DNA of 35,950 bases, from NCBI GenBank assembly GCA_002291945.1, contig DBAZ01000079.1, forward strand, positions 56,354-92,303, given 5' to 3'. Source of the DNA: Tepidimonas sp. UBA997 (GTDB taxonomy: Bacteria; Pseudomonadota; Gammaproteobacteria; Burkholderiales; Burkholderiaceae_C). Below, piece by piece: positions 7,865 through 16,860 of the stretch (position 1 is the stretch's first letter; the number at the start of each line of letters is the position of its first letter). The notes beneath the pieces were generated by a model, which was given only the letters and a program-made list of their open reading frames with translations, had not been told where the DNA came from and made no database searches. A program made the translations under genes and the position numbers.

Positions 7865-8500
7865 ATGACCGTATTGTCTTCCACGCCTTCCAATGATGCC
7901 GATATCCTGCTGGTCCAGCGAACTCTGGCAGGAGATCAGCGGGCGTTTGAAATGCTGGTGGTCAAGTACCGTAAGCGGGTAGAGCGTCTGATCGGGCGGA
8001 TGGTGCGCGATACCGATCTGGTCGAAGACATCTCTCAGGAAACCTTCATACGCGCCTATCGGGCATTGGGCCAGTTTCGGGGCGAAGCGCAGTTTTATAC
8101 CTGGCTGTACCGAATCGCTGTCAATACGGCCAAAAAGCAGCTCATGGAGCTCAAGCGAGACCCCATCGTGCTCATGAGCTCGATGACTTCATCTGATGAT
8201 GATGAAACTTCTGGCGTCGAACATGAACTAACCGGGCAAGTAGCCGATGCCGAAACGCCAGAGGCCGTGCTCGCCAGCAAGGAAATTGCCCAAGCGGTGA
8301 ACGCGGCCATGGAGGCTTTACCCAAGGAACTGGGGCAGGCCATTGTTCTGCGCGAAATTGAAGGACTCAGTTACGAGGAAATTGCGGAAGCGCTCGACTG
8401 CCCGATCGGCACGGTGCGTTCCCGTATTTTCCGGGCCCGGGAAGCGATATCGGCGCGTATCAAGCCCATGCTGGAGAGACAGTCAGGAAAGCGCTGGTAA
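7865..8500 (+). CDS. rpoE: RNA polymerase sigma factor RpoE (AlgU type)
   Basis: This ECF sigma factor directs the envelope-stress regulon and is held inactive by RseA. The 211-residue product has sigma region 2 (near residues 24-92, with DLVEDISQETFIRAYRAL and the WLYRIAVNTAKK segment) and sigma region 4 (near 145-195, with LPKELGQAIVLREIEGLSYEEIAEALDCPIGTVRSRIFRAR as helix-turn-helix). The linker is long and acidic (SSDDDETSG near 103-111). Its neighbours rseA, rseB and mucD confirm the sigma-E/AlgU group rather than an iron or other ECF factor. rseC (mucC) is absent here. Confidence 0.96.
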   Translation: MTVLSSTPSNDADILLVQRTLAGDQRAFEMLVVKYRKRVERLIGRMVRDTDLVEDISQETFIRAYRALGQFRGEAQFYTWLYRIAVNTAKKQLMELKRDPIVLMSSMTSSDDDETSGVEHELTGQVADAETPEAVLASKEIAQAVNAAMEALPKELGQAIVLREIEGLSYEEIAEALDCPIGTVRSRIFRAREAISARIKPMLERQSGKRW

Positions 8501-8534
8501 CCAGGGTCACGGTGATTTTTGGAAGCGTACGATC

Positions 8535-9188
8535 ATGCAGATTTCGCATCATTCTCTGTCAGGCTCCAACGAGTCGGCTGCTCCTGTCTATGCATCGCCC
8601 GAAGGTGTGCCTTTGCGTGAGCAGTTGTCCGCACTTGCCGACGGAGAAACCGGCTGGGTTAACTGGAATCTTCTGCATGTCGGCTATGCAGGGTCTGCGG
8701 AAGTCCAGCACGCCTGGAGCGACTATTGCCTGATTCGCGACGCGCTCCATGAGCCTGCCCATTGCGGCTCCAGCGCGTCAGATGATTTCGTCGCCAGAGT
8801 CATGGCCCAAGTGGCCCGAGAGGCTCAGCGTCCTGTCGTGATGCCAGTGGTTGAGACTCCCAACAAGATGGCGAGAGTGGCCAAACCTGCCAATGATCCG
8901 GTCTTTCGTTGGAAGATGGTCGCTGGCCTGGCCTCGGTGGCTGCTGTCTCGGCAGTGGCTTGGCAGTTGGTTGCATCGCCCATGGCACCTTCGGGCCCAC
9001 AACTGGCGGGGGCTCCCGTTGCAACCGATCCTGTTCAACTGGTGGTGACGCCTTCGGGCAACGTCATGATGCGTGACGCCCAACTGGACGAATTGATGGC
9101 GGCGCATCGCCAGTGGGGCGGTGTGTCCGCTCTGCAGATGCCGGCGGGCTTCATTCGCAATGCCACTTACGAGCCCGCACAGCGCTGA
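8535..9188 (+). CDS. rseA: Anti-sigma-E factor RseA
   Basis: RseA is a single-span inner-membrane protein that binds RpoE in the cytosol and RseB in the periplasm. I start it at ATG 8535 because the longer frame upstream overlaps rpoE with no homology. The 217-residue product has the N-terminal anti-sigma domain (EQLSALADGETGW..., residues about 26-90, with WSDYCLIRDALH), a linker, one membrane helix near 134-154 (WKMVAGLASVAAVSAVAWQLV) and a periplasmic tail ending in a conserved region (LDELMAAHRQWGG...RNATY). Its stop overlaps the start of rseB by one base (TGATG), so the two are translationally coupled. Confidence 0.92.
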   Translation: MQISHHSLSGSNESAAPVYASPEGVPLREQLSALADGETGWVNWNLLHVGYAGSAEVQHAWSDYCLIRDALHEPAHCGSSASDDFVARVMAQVAREAQRPVVMPVVETPNKMARVAKPANDPVFRWKMVAGLASVAAVSAVAWQLVASPMAPSGPQLAGAPVATDPVQLVVTPSGNVMMRDAQLDELMAAHRQWGGVSALQMPAGFIRNATYEPAQR

Positions 9189-10228
9189 TGCCTATGTTTG
9201 TCTTGCAGCCAGTCAAGATCGCCTTGGGTTGTGCGGTGCTAGCCTTTGGGTGGCTAGGGCCGGTCAGTGCATGGGCCCAATCAGCCCATCCGTCCTCAAC
9301 GGCCCCTGCAGCGTCAGCCACCCGAGCGGCGATGCACTGGACGGTGAGTGACTGGCTGGAGCGCCTGCATGCCGCTTCGCGCGAACGTGCCTACACAGGG
9401 ACCTTCGTCGTCACCATGGGCGCTGAAATGGCCGTCTCTAAAATCTGGCACATCTGCAACGGTGTCGAGCAGATGGAGCGTATCGAAACGCTGACTGGAA
9501 CGCCCCGTGTCACGCTTCGACGCAATGACGAGGTGATCACCTTCGTGACGGATCAGCGTCTGGTTCAAAGGGAGCGTCGCGAAGCGCTTCGCCTCTTCCC
9601 GGATCTGCTGCGCGCACCCGATCAGCGCATTGAAACGTTTTACATGGCTCGTCCAGTGGGCTCAGAACGTGTCGCCGGGTTTGATTCCATAGTGGTGGAC
9701 TTCCTCCCCCGCGATCAACTGCGGCATGCCTACCGCATCTGGTCTGAAAAGCAGACCGGCCTGATGGTCAAAATGCAGACACGCAGCCACGACGGCCGTG
9801 TGCTGGAGCAGGTGGCGTTTACCGAACTGCGATTGGATGCGCCCGTCAGTATGGATGAATTGCTGCGCCAGATGAGCAGCACGGCGGGCTTTACCGTCCT
9901 GCAGCCGCGCATTCAGCCCACTGGAACGCAGGCGCTGGGTTGGACCATGACTGCCAGTGTCCCCGGGTTTCAGTCCATGAGTGTCTATACCCGCATGGAG
10001 CCAGCCGGCAAGCCGTCGTACCAGTGGGTATTTTCGGACGGTCTGGCCTCGGTGTCGCTGTTCCTGGAAACCTTTGATCCTCAACGGCACACTCTCGAAA
10101 AAACTGCTGCTGACGGTGCAACACATTCCATCAGCCGGAAAATGGGAAATTACTGGGTGACCGCCCTGGGTGAAGTTCCGGTGCAAACCTTATCGATGTT
10201 CATCCAGGCCCTGGCTGCCCCTCGGTGA
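9188..10228 (+). CDS. rseB: Periplasmic sigma-E regulator RseB/MucB
   Basis: RseB binds the periplasmic part of RseA and protects it from DegS-type cleavage until lipid or LPS signals arrive. The start at ATG 9188 overlaps the rseA stop and gives a 346-residue protein with a signal peptide (hydrophobic core ALGCAVLAFGWLG, likely cleavage after AWAQ). The mature part shows the MucB/RseB lipoprotein-like fold: DWLERLHAASRERAYTGTFVV, then ...GVEQMERIETLTGTPR, and the C-terminal domain with AYRIWSEKQTGLMVKMQT and the SVFLETFD-like segment near SLFLETFD. The order rpoE-rseA-rseB-mucD supports the call. Confidence 0.93.
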   Translation: MPMFVLQPVKIALGCAVLAFGWLGPVSAWAQSAHPSSTAPAASATRAAMHWTVSDWLERLHAASRERAYTGTFVVTMGAEMAVSKIWHICNGVEQMERIETLTGTPRVTLRRNDEVITFVTDQRLVQRERREALRLFPDLLRAPDQRIETFYMARPVGSERVAGFDSIVVDFLPRDQLRHAYRIWSEKQTGLMVKMQTRSHDGRVLEQVAFTELRLDAPVSMDELLRQMSSTAGFTVLQPRIQPTGTQALGWTMTASVPGFQSMSVYTRMEPAGKPSYQWVFSDGLASVSLFLETFDPQRHTLEKTAADGATHSISRKMGNYWVTALGEVPVQTLSMFIQALAAPR

Positions 10229-10280
10229 GAGTCTTGCAAGTCTTGCACTGGTCGCTGGATCGTCATTTTTTGGAATAAGC

Positions 10281-11831
10281 ATGCCTCGATCGACTCTACC
10301 CCAATCGTTGAAGCGATACGCTCTGTTCGGCACAGTGGCCGTGGGGGTTGCCGCTGTCCTCTGGTCGGTGAATCATGGCCCTGTGGGGGCGCAAACGCCG
10401 GCGGTTGCCACGCCTGTGGCGCCTCAGCCGATCGTGCAGTCGGCCCCGGTTGAGGTGCGGGGACTGCCTGATTTCACCGTTCTGGTGGACCAGGTGGGGC
10501 CGTCCGTGGTCAATATCCGAACCGTTGAGCGCGTGCGTCAAGGCACCCCCCAACAAGGACTCACGCCCGATGAGCAGATGCTGGAGTTTTTCCGGCGCTT
10601 CGGGATTCCGGTTCCTCCGGGCATGGTGCCTCCCCGCAATGCGCCTCGACCCGGGCAGGGTCAAGGCCCAGAGATTGAACGCCAACGGGGAGTCGGCTCT
10701 GGCTTCATTCTCAGTGCCGATGGCTTCATCATGACCAACGCCCATGTGATCGAGGGAGCCGATCAGGTCATCGTCACCATGCCCGATCAGCGCGAGTTCA
10801 CCGCGCAGGTGGTCGGCTCCGACCGTCGTACGGACGTGGCCGTGGTCAAGATCGATGCCAGGGACCTGCCTGTGGTTCGGATTGGTGACATCAACCGCTT
10901 GCGCGTTGGGGAATGGGTCATGGCCATCGGCTCGCCGTTCGGCCTGGCCAACACGGTCACAGCCGGGATCGTGAGTGCCAAGCAGCGCGACACGGGCGAC
11001 TTTCTGCCCTTCATCCAGACCGACGTCGCCATCAATCCGGGCAACTCCGGTGGGCCTCTGATCAATATGCGCGGTGAGGTGGTGGGCATCAATAGTCAGA
11101 TTTATTCCCGGTCAGGCGGGTTTCAGGGCATTTCGTTCGCCATCCCGATTGATGAAGCGGTGCGGATTTCTGACCAGTTGCGTGCCACTGGCACCGTGAC
11201 GCGCGGGCGCATCGGTGTCGCGATTGATGCCATCACGCGCGAACTGGCCGATTCCATGGGGTTGCCCCGGACAGAAGGGGCATTGGTTCGCGGCGTCGAA
11301 AACAACTCGCCAGCCGCACAAGGGGGCCTACAGCCCGGCGACGTGATCCTCAGTTTCAATGGCACTCGGATTGTCAAGTCGGCGGATCTTCCTCGCGTTG
11401 TGGCCAATACGGCTCCCGGTTCACGGGCCGTTGTGCGTGTCTGGCGCCAGGGGGCCGAACGCGAACTGACGGTCACGGTCGGAACGTTTGAGGATGAGCG
11501 TGTGGCGCAAGCGCCCAGTGCGCCAAAGCCCGAGCCTCAGTCATCGAAAGCGTCCGAGAGGCTGGGTCTCGCGGTGCGCGAACTGTCTGCGGCCGAAAAG
11601 CGCGGTCTTCGCGTGGAGTCGGGGGTGTTCGTGGTGCAGGCCCAAGGCCCGGCCGCGCAAGCGGGCCTGCGTGAAGAGGACGTGATTGTGGGCATGGGCA
11701 ACCGGCCGATCAACAATCTACGTGATTTTGAAGCGGCCGTGAGTGCCATGGCAGGCGATCGACCGGTCAGTGTGCTGATTCGTCGGGGCGACTGGGCGCA
11801 GTATGCCTTGATCAGGCCGCAGAGGCGTTAA
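10281..11831 (+). CDS. mucD: Periplasmic serine protease MucD/DegP
   Basis: This is a DegP/HtrA-type quality-control protease, which in the AlgU system restrains sigma-E activity. I start it at ATG 10281 (MPRSTLPQ...), 52 bp after rseB; the longer frame overlaps rseB. The 516-residue product has an N-terminal hydrophobic export segment, the trypsin-like domain with His155 (TNAHVIEGA), Asp185 (RTDVAVVKID) and Ser256 (GNSGGPL), and two PDZ domains (about residues 300-390, with RGRIGVAIDAITREL and GGLQPGDVILSFNG, and 425-515, with RLGLAVRELS and AGLREEDVIVGMGN). All catalytic residues are present. Translation signals are weak (GGAATAA before the ATG). Confidence 0.95.
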   Translation: MPRSTLPQSLKRYALFGTVAVGVAAVLWSVNHGPVGAQTPAVATPVAPQPIVQSAPVEVRGLPDFTVLVDQVGPSVVNIRTVERVRQGTPQQGLTPDEQMLEFFRRFGIPVPPGMVPPRNAPRPGQGQGPEIERQRGVGSGFILSADGFIMTNAHVIEGADQVIVTMPDQREFTAQVVGSDRRTDVAVVKIDARDLPVVRIGDINRLRVGEWVMAIGSPFGLANTVTAGIVSAKQRDTGDFLPFIQTDVAINPGNSGGPLINMRGEVVGINSQIYSRSGGFQGISFAIPIDEAVRISDQLRATGTVTRGRIGVAIDAITRELADSMGLPRTEGALVRGVENNSPAAQGGLQPGDVILSFNGTRIVKSADLPRVVANTAPGSRAVVRVWRQGAERELTVTVGTFEDERVAQAPSAPKPEPQSSKASERLGLAVRELSAAEKRGLRVESGVFVVQAQGPAAQAGLREEDVIVGMGNRPINNLRDFEAAVSAMAGDRPVSVLIRRGDWAQYALIRPQRR

Positions 11832-11945
11832 CCCGCCGGGGGATGCCCCGTCCGTTTACAATGAAGGGTTGTCCGCCAGCCCCCTAAGGGTCGGTCACGG
11901 GTGCGTTCGACGCCGACGCGCCCGTTTTGTTTTGAATGCCCAGCG

Positions 11946-13757
11946 ATGAATCACATCCGCAACTTTTCCATCATTGCCCATATCGACCACGGCAAATCCA
12001 CCTTGGCCGATCGCCTCATTTCGCGCTGTGGTGGCCTGAGTGACCGCGAAATGTGCGAGCAGGTGCTCGACTCCATGGATCTGGAAAAGGAGCGCGGGAT
12101 CACCATCAAGGCACAAACCGCCGCACTCCAGTACCAAGCCCGTGACGGCAAGACCTACAACCTCAACCTGATCGACACCCCCGGTCATGTCGATTTTTCC
12201 TACGAAGTCAGCCGGTCTTTGAGCGCCTGCGAGGGTGCGCTGCTGGTGGTCGATGCCTCCCAAGGCGTGGAAGCGCAGACGGTGGCCAACTGCTACACCG
12301 CGCTCGACCTGGGCGTCGATGTGCTGCCGGTGCTCAACAAGATGGACCTGCCGCAGGCCGACCCGGACAACGCCAAGCAGGAGATCGAGGACGTGATCGG
12401 CATCGACGCCACCGACGCCATTGCCTGCTCGGCCAAAACCGGCATGGGCATCGACGAGATTCTGGAACTGGTGGTGGCCAAGGTGCCGCCACCGCGCGGC
12501 AACCCGGACGGGCCCTTGCGCGCCATGATCATCGACAGTTGGTTCGACAACTACGTCGGCGTGGTGATGCTGGTGCGGGTGGTCGATGGCCGCCTCAACC
12601 GCGGCGACAAGATCAAGCTGATGGCCACCGAGGCCATGTACAACTCGGAAAAGCTGGGCGTATTCACCCCGCACAACGAAGCGCGTGACGCGCTCAGCGC
12701 GGGTGAGGTGGGCTACGTCATTGCCGGCATCAAGGAGCTCAAGGCGGCCAAGGTCGGCGATACCCTGACGGCCATCAAGACCAGCAGCGGCACCAACCTG
12801 CCGTTTGCCACCGAGCCGCTGCCCGGCTTCAAGGAGGTGCAGCCGCAGGTGTTTGCCGGCCTGTACCCGACCGAGGCCAGCGAATACGACCAGTTGCGCG
12901 ACGCGCTGGAAAAACTGCAACTCAACGACGCCGCCCTGCGCTACGAGCCCGAGGTGTCACAAGCGCTCGGTTTTGGCTTTCGCTGTGGCTTTCTGGGCCT
13001 GCTGCACATGGAGATCGTGCAGGAGCGGCTGGAACGCGAGTTCGACCAGGACCTCATCACCACCGCGCCCAGCGTGGTCTATGAAGTGGTCAAGGGTGAT
13101 GGCGAAGTGCTGCAGGTGGAAAACCCCTCCAAAATGCCCGAGGTGGGGCGGATACAGGAAATCCGTGAACCCATCGTCACGGTACACCTGTACATGCCGC
13201 AGGAATATGTCGGCCCGGTCATGACGCTGGCCAACCAGAAGCGCGGCGTGCAGATCCACATGGCTTACCACGGCAAGCAGGTCATGCTGACCTACGACAT
13301 GCCGCTGGGCGAGATCGTGCTCGACTTCTTCGACAAGCTCAAGTCGGTCAGTCGCGGTTACGCCTCGATGGACTACGAGTTCAAGGAGTACCGCCCCTCC
13401 GACGTGGTGAAGGTGGACATCCTGCTCAACGGCGACAAGGTCGATGCCCTGTCCATCATCGTGCATCGCAGCCAGTCGGCTTACCGTGCCCGTGCGGTGG
13501 TGGCCAAGATGCGCGAAATCATCAGCCGCCAGCAGTTCGACGTCGCCATCCAGGCGGCCATCGGTGCCAACATCATCGCCCGCGAAACGGTCAAGGCGCT
13601 GCGCAAAAACGTGCTGGCCAAGTGCTACGGCGGCGACATCACCCGCAAGCGCAAGCTGCTCGAAAAACAGAAGGCAGGCAAGAAGCGCATGAAGCAGATT
13701 GGCTCGGTCGAGGTGCCGCAAGAAGCGTTCCTGGCCATCCTGCAAGTGGAGGAATGA
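11946..13757 (+). CDS. lepA: Elongation factor 4 (LepA)
   Basis: LepA/EF4 is a ribosome-bound GTPase that affects initiation and 30S assembly or back-translocation. The 603-residue product begins MNHIRNFSIIAHIDHGKSTLADRL, so ATG 11946 is chosen over the upstream frame. GTPase motifs are G1 AHIDHGKS, G3 DTPGHVDFSYEVSR, G4 NKMDLPQ. The LepA-specific C-terminal domain is visible (YRARAVVAKMREIISRQQFDVAIQAAIGANIIARETVKALRKNVLAKCYGGDITRKRKLLEKQK). A TACAAT (11857-11862) in the 114-bp gap after mucD could be a -10 box but lacks a good -35. It overlaps lepB by a base, as usual. Confidence 0.98.
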   Translation: MNHIRNFSIIAHIDHGKSTLADRLISRCGGLSDREMCEQVLDSMDLEKERGITIKAQTAALQYQARDGKTYNLNLIDTPGHVDFSYEVSRSLSACEGALLVVDASQGVEAQTVANCYTALDLGVDVLPVLNKMDLPQADPDNAKQEIEDVIGIDATDAIACSAKTGMGIDEILELVVAKVPPPRGNPDGPLRAMIIDSWFDNYVGVVMLVRVVDGRLNRGDKIKLMATEAMYNSEKLGVFTPHNEARDALSAGEVGYVIAGIKELKAAKVGDTLTAIKTSSGTNLPFATEPLPGFKEVQPQVFAGLYPTEASEYDQLRDALEKLQLNDAALRYEPEVSQALGFGFRCGFLGLLHMEIVQERLEREFDQDLITTAPSVVYEVVKGDGEVLQVENPSKMPEVGRIQEIREPIVTVHLYMPQEYVGPVMTLANQKRGVQIHMAYHGKQVMLTYDMPLGEIVLDFFDKLKSVSRGYASMDYEFKEYRPSDVVKVDILLNGDKVDALSIIVHRSQSAYRARAVVAKMREIISRQQFDVAIQAAIGANIIARETVKALRKNVLAKCYGGDITRKRKLLEKQKAGKKRMKQIGSVEVPQEAFLAILQVEE

Positions 13758-14737
13758 TGAGTCATGAAAACATGAGCGCCGTGACCAGCGTCGTCCTGGC
13801 CGGTTTTGTGGGCTACGGGTTCGCCTGGTACCTGGGTGTGATTCAAGGCAACTTTGCTTTGCTGCTCTTTCTGGCTGTCGTGGTGACCGGGGCTTACTGG
13901 ATCGCCGAAAAACTGTATTTTTTGCCGCAACGTCAAGTGGCTGCCGAGCGGCTGGCGCAGGAGCACCAGCAACGTGAAGCCGAACTGGCCCGCATCGGCG
14001 TCAAGGCCGATGCGGTCAATCTGGACGAAGCCAAGCAGAAACTGATGATGCAGCCCTGGTGGCTGGACTGGACGGCCGGGCTGTTCCCTGTCATCCTGGT
14101 CGTGTTTGTGCTGCGCTCCTTCTTTTTTGAGCCTTTCAAAATCCCTTCGGGCTCCATGCTGCCCACCCTGCATGTCGGGGACCTGATTCTGGTCAACAAA
14201 TTCCACTACGGCGTGCGGCTGCCCGTCATACACAGCAAGATCATTCCGAACCACTCGCCGCAGCGTGGGGATGTGATGGTCTTTCGCTACCCGCCCCAGC
14301 CAACGCTGGACTACATCAAGCGGGTGGTGGCCGTTCCGGGTGACGAAGTGGCGTTTCTGAACAAGCAACTGTTCATCAACGGACAACCGGTGGCTCGCCA
14401 GCCGGTGGCGGACTTTTACGATCGCAGCACGATGCGCTATGCCCAGCAATTTCAGGAATCCTTGAAGGGGCGCACGTTCAACACCTTGAATGACCGTGAC
14501 CGTCCGGCATTCATTCCCGCCACGGTGAGCTTTCCGTTCAGCGACCAGTGCCGCTACACCGTCGAAGGCGTGGCCTGCCGGGTGCCTGAGGGTCACTTTT
14601 TCGTGCTGGGTGACAACCGCGACAATTCGCTGGATTCCCGTTTCTGGGGTTTCGTGCCCGAAGCCAATATTGTCGGTAAAGCGTTTTTTGTCTGGATGAA
14701 TTTTGGCGATTTGGGGCGCATCGGTTCCTTTCAGTGA
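13757..14737 (+). CDS. lepB: Signal peptidase I
   Basis: LepB removes signal peptides from exported proteins at the outer face of the inner membrane. The 326-residue product has two N-terminal hydrophobic segments (residues about 10-50), a cytosolic coil rich in Gln/Glu, a third helix (near 107-121), then the catalytic domain. Nucleophile Ser133 lies in KIPSGSMLPTL and general base Lys188 in DYIKRVVAVPGDEV; the box GDNRDNSLDSRFWG is also present. The start is ATG 13757, with GGAGG (13748-13752) four bases upstream; ATG 13754 and 13772 are alternatives. It overlaps the last base of lepA. Confidence 0.96.
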   Translation: MSHENMSAVTSVVLAGFVGYGFAWYLGVIQGNFALLLFLAVVVTGAYWIAEKLYFLPQRQVAAERLAQEHQQREAELARIGVKADAVNLDEAKQKLMMQPWWLDWTAGLFPVILVVFVLRSFFFEPFKIPSGSMLPTLHVGDLILVNKFHYGVRLPVIHSKIIPNHSPQRGDVMVFRYPPQPTLDYIKRVVAVPGDEVAFLNKQLFINGQPVARQPVADFYDRSTMRYAQQFQESLKGRTFNTLNDRDRPAFIPATVSFPFSDQCRYTVEGVACRVPEGHFFVLGDNRDNSLDSRFWGFVPEANIVGKAFFVWMNFGDLGRIGSFQ

Positions 14738-14794
14738 TGCAAAGCGCCTGAATCTGATTAAGATGTACGGACTGTGGTTGAACGGAGCGTGCAC

Positions 14795-15139
14795 ATGAGA
14801 AAGCAGCAGCGAGGCATCACCTTTGTCGGGATGGTCTTTGTCGGCTTGGTGGTGGCCGTGATCGGTCTGGTGTCGGCTCAGATCGTGCCGACCTACGTCG
14901 AATACATGACCATCCAGCGGGCGGCGCAGCGGGCGGCCGATTCAGGAACCACCGTCGCCGAAATCCGAGCGGCCTTTGACCGAACCAAACAGATCGAGTA
15001 TTTCACCGCCATCAGCGGGCGCGACCTTCAGGTGTCGAAAGTGAACGACCGGGTGATCGTCGAATTCGCCTACGCCAAAGAAATCCATCTGGTGGGTCCG
15101 GCCTACCTGCTATTGAAATACCAGGGCCGAACCCGCTGA
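14795..15139 (+). CDS. DUF4845 pseudopilin-like membrane protein
   Basis: This is the small DUF4845 protein that commonly sits between lepB and rnc in betaproteobacteria. Function is unknown. The 114-residue product begins with a basic stretch and then one hydrophobic segment (GITFVGMVFVGLVVAVIGLVSA, near 8-29) that looks like a pseudopilin N-terminus (RG followed by ITFVGM), but it lacks the Glu at position +5, so PilD processing is doubtful. The rest is a small periplasmic domain (VPTYVEYMTIQRAAQ..., ISGRDLQVSKVNDRVIVEFAYAKEIHL). ATG 14795 follows GGAG; the ATG-less extension from 14774 is less likely. Confidence 0.8.
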   Translation: MRKQQRGITFVGMVFVGLVVAVIGLVSAQIVPTYVEYMTIQRAAQRAADSGTTVAEIRAAFDRTKQIEYFTAISGRDLQVSKVNDRVIVEFAYAKEIHLVGPAYLLLKYQGRTR

Positions 15140-15157
15140 CAGACAGCTTCCCACTCT

Positions 15158-15841
15158 TTGAAACCGACACTCTCTGATCTTCAGGCCTCGATCGGGCACC
15201 AATTCTTGCAACCCAGATTGCTTGAACAAGCGCTGACCCACCGCAGCTTTTCAGCCACGCATTACGAACGGCTGGAGTTTCTCGGTGACTCGGTGCTGAA
15301 TCTGGCGGTTTCGGGTTTGCTGTATGAGCGGCTGGAACGCCAGCCGGAGGGCGATCTGTCGCGCATCCGGGCCAACTTGGTCAAGCAAGACACCTTGCAC
15401 GGTCTGGCTCTGCGCCTGAACCTTCCCGCGTATGTGCGGCTCGGCGAGGGCGAGGTGAAATCCGGCGGGCGGCAGCGGGCGTCGATTCTGGCCGATACGC
15501 TGGAGGCCTTGATCGGCGCGGTGTATCTGGACGCCGGTTTCGAGCCAGCCTGCCAGCTCGTGCGGCGCCTGTACGCCGATGTGGACCTCAGTCCCGGTCA
15601 GAGCGCCCAAGGCAAAGACGCCAAAACGGCCTTGCAGGAATGGTTGCAGGGCCGCAAAATCAAGCTGCCCGTCTATACGGTGGCCGGGACGCAGGGCGAA
15701 GCCCATCAGCAGACCTTCGAAGTGGTCTGCGCCGTTGCCGAATGGTCTTGCCGCAGCCACGGTGCAGGCCCTTCGCGCCGTGCGGCGGAACAGGCGGCGG
15801 CGGCGGCCATGCTGGCCCTATTGACAAAGCGACATCCATGA
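15158..15841 (+). CDS. rnc: Ribonuclease III (TTG start)
   Basis: RNase III cleaves double-stranded RNA and matures rRNA. The 227-residue product has the signature ERLEFLGDSVLNL near residue 37-49 and the catalytic acid region DTLEALIGAVYLDAGF, followed by the double-stranded RNA-binding domain (DAKTALQEWLQGRKIKLPVYTV..., ending SRRAAEQAAAAAMLALL). The only plausible start is TTG 15158: there is no in-frame ATG near the N-terminus and no clear Shine-Dalgarno sequence. TTG starts lower translation, and rnc is often autoregulated. It overlaps era by four bases (ATGA). Confidence 0.95.
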   Translation: MKPTLSDLQASIGHQFLQPRLLEQALTHRSFSATHYERLEFLGDSVLNLAVSGLLYERLERQPEGDLSRIRANLVKQDTLHGLALRLNLPAYVRLGEGEVKSGGRQRASILADTLEALIGAVYLDAGFEPACQLVRRLYADVDLSPGQSAQGKDAKTALQEWLQGRKIKLPVYTVAGTQGEAHQQTFEVVCAVAEWSCRSHGAGPSRRAAEQAAAAAMLALLTKRHP

Positions 15842-16845
15842 ATGCACCCCAACCGCCGGTACCCAGCCCGGCCCATGACGACCTCGAAGCCATGCTGGCG
15901 CAGGCCTTGCGCAAGCCGTCTGTGACGGTGCAGGCCGCCCCCCCCGTTGACGCGCTGCCTGCAGGGCCCAAACGCTGCGGCCATGTGGCCATCGTCGGCA
16001 AACCCAATGTGGGCAAATCCACCTTGCTCAATGCGCTGGTCGGGCAGAAGGTCAGCATCACCTCACGCAAGGCGCAAACCACACGCCACCGCATCACCGG
16101 CCTGCGTACGCTAGGCGCGACCCAATTCGTCTTCGTCGATACGCCGGGCTTTCAGACTCGCCACGGCAACGCCCTCAACCGCTCTCTCAACAAAACGGTG
16201 CTGGGGGCAGTGGCCGATGTGGATGTGATCGTGTTCGTGGTCGAGGCTGGGCACTTCAATCTGGCCGATGCCAACGTGCTGGCCTTGCTGCCGCCCGACG
16301 TGCCAGTGATTCTGGTGGCCAACAAGCTCGACATGGTGCACCGCCGCAGCGAGCTCGCGCCCTGGTTGCGCAGTATGCAGGAGCGCCATCCCTTCACCGA
16401 ATTCGTGCCCATGTCGGCCAAAAACGCCAAGGACATCCAGCGCTTTTACGCCATCGTCGAAAAGCACCTGCCCGAGCAGGACTGGATGCACGATGCCGAC
16501 GACCTGACCGACCGCAGCGAACGCTTCATGGCTTCTGAGATGGTGCGGGAAAAGCTGTTTCGCCTGACCGGCGACGAACTGCCCTATACCTCCACCGTGG
16601 TGATCGACAAGTTCGAAGATGAGGGCAAGCTACGCCGCATTGCCGCCACCATCGTGGTCGAGCGGGAGGGCCACAAGGGCATGGTCATTGGTGAAAAGGG
16701 CGAGAAACTCAAGCGCATCGGCACCGAAGCCCGGCAGGAACTGGAAACGCTTTGGGGCGGCAAGGTCTTCCTCGAGTTGTGGGTCAAGGTGCGTTCGGGC
16801 TGGGCCGACGACGATGCCCGCGTGCGCTCCTTTGGCTACGAGTAA
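15838..16845 (+). CDS. era: GTPase Era
   Basis: Era is an essential GTPase that binds the 3' end of 16S rRNA and aids 30S assembly. ATG 15838 overlaps the rnc stop in ATGA, the normal coupling. The 335-residue product has about 45 extra N-terminal residues rich in Pro/Ala before the first strand, longer than the about 300-residue E. coli protein. Motifs are G1 GKPNVGKST (54-62), G3 DTPGF, G4 NKLD and G5 SAKN. The C-terminal KH domain includes GMVIGEKGEKLKRIG and GGKVFLELWVKVRSGW. Function is secure from motifs. Confidence 0.96.
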   Translation: MNAPQPPVPSPAHDDLEAMLAQALRKPSVTVQAAPPVDALPAGPKRCGHVAIVGKPNVGKSTLLNALVGQKVSITSRKAQTTRHRITGLRTLGATQFVFVDTPGFQTRHGNALNRSLNKTVLGAVADVDVIVFVVEAGHFNLADANVLALLPPDVPVILVANKLDMVHRRSELAPWLRSMQERHPFTEFVPMSAKNAKDIQRFYAIVEKHLPEQDWMHDADDLTDRSERFMASEMVREKLFRLTGDELPYTSTVVIDKFEDEGKLRRIAATIVVEREGHKGMVIGEKGEKLKRIGTEARQELETLWGGKVFLELWVKVRSGWADDDARVRSFGYE

Positions 16846-16860
16846 GCGGGCGCTCACTTC

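Noticed and set aside
11835..11862. Terminator between mucD and lepA
   Set aside because: Only a 5-bp CGGGG/CCCCG stem and no T-run; TACAAT near it lacks a -35.
13625..14794. 389-codon antisense frame opposite lepB
   Set aside because: Shadow of lepB, which has clear catalytic motifs.
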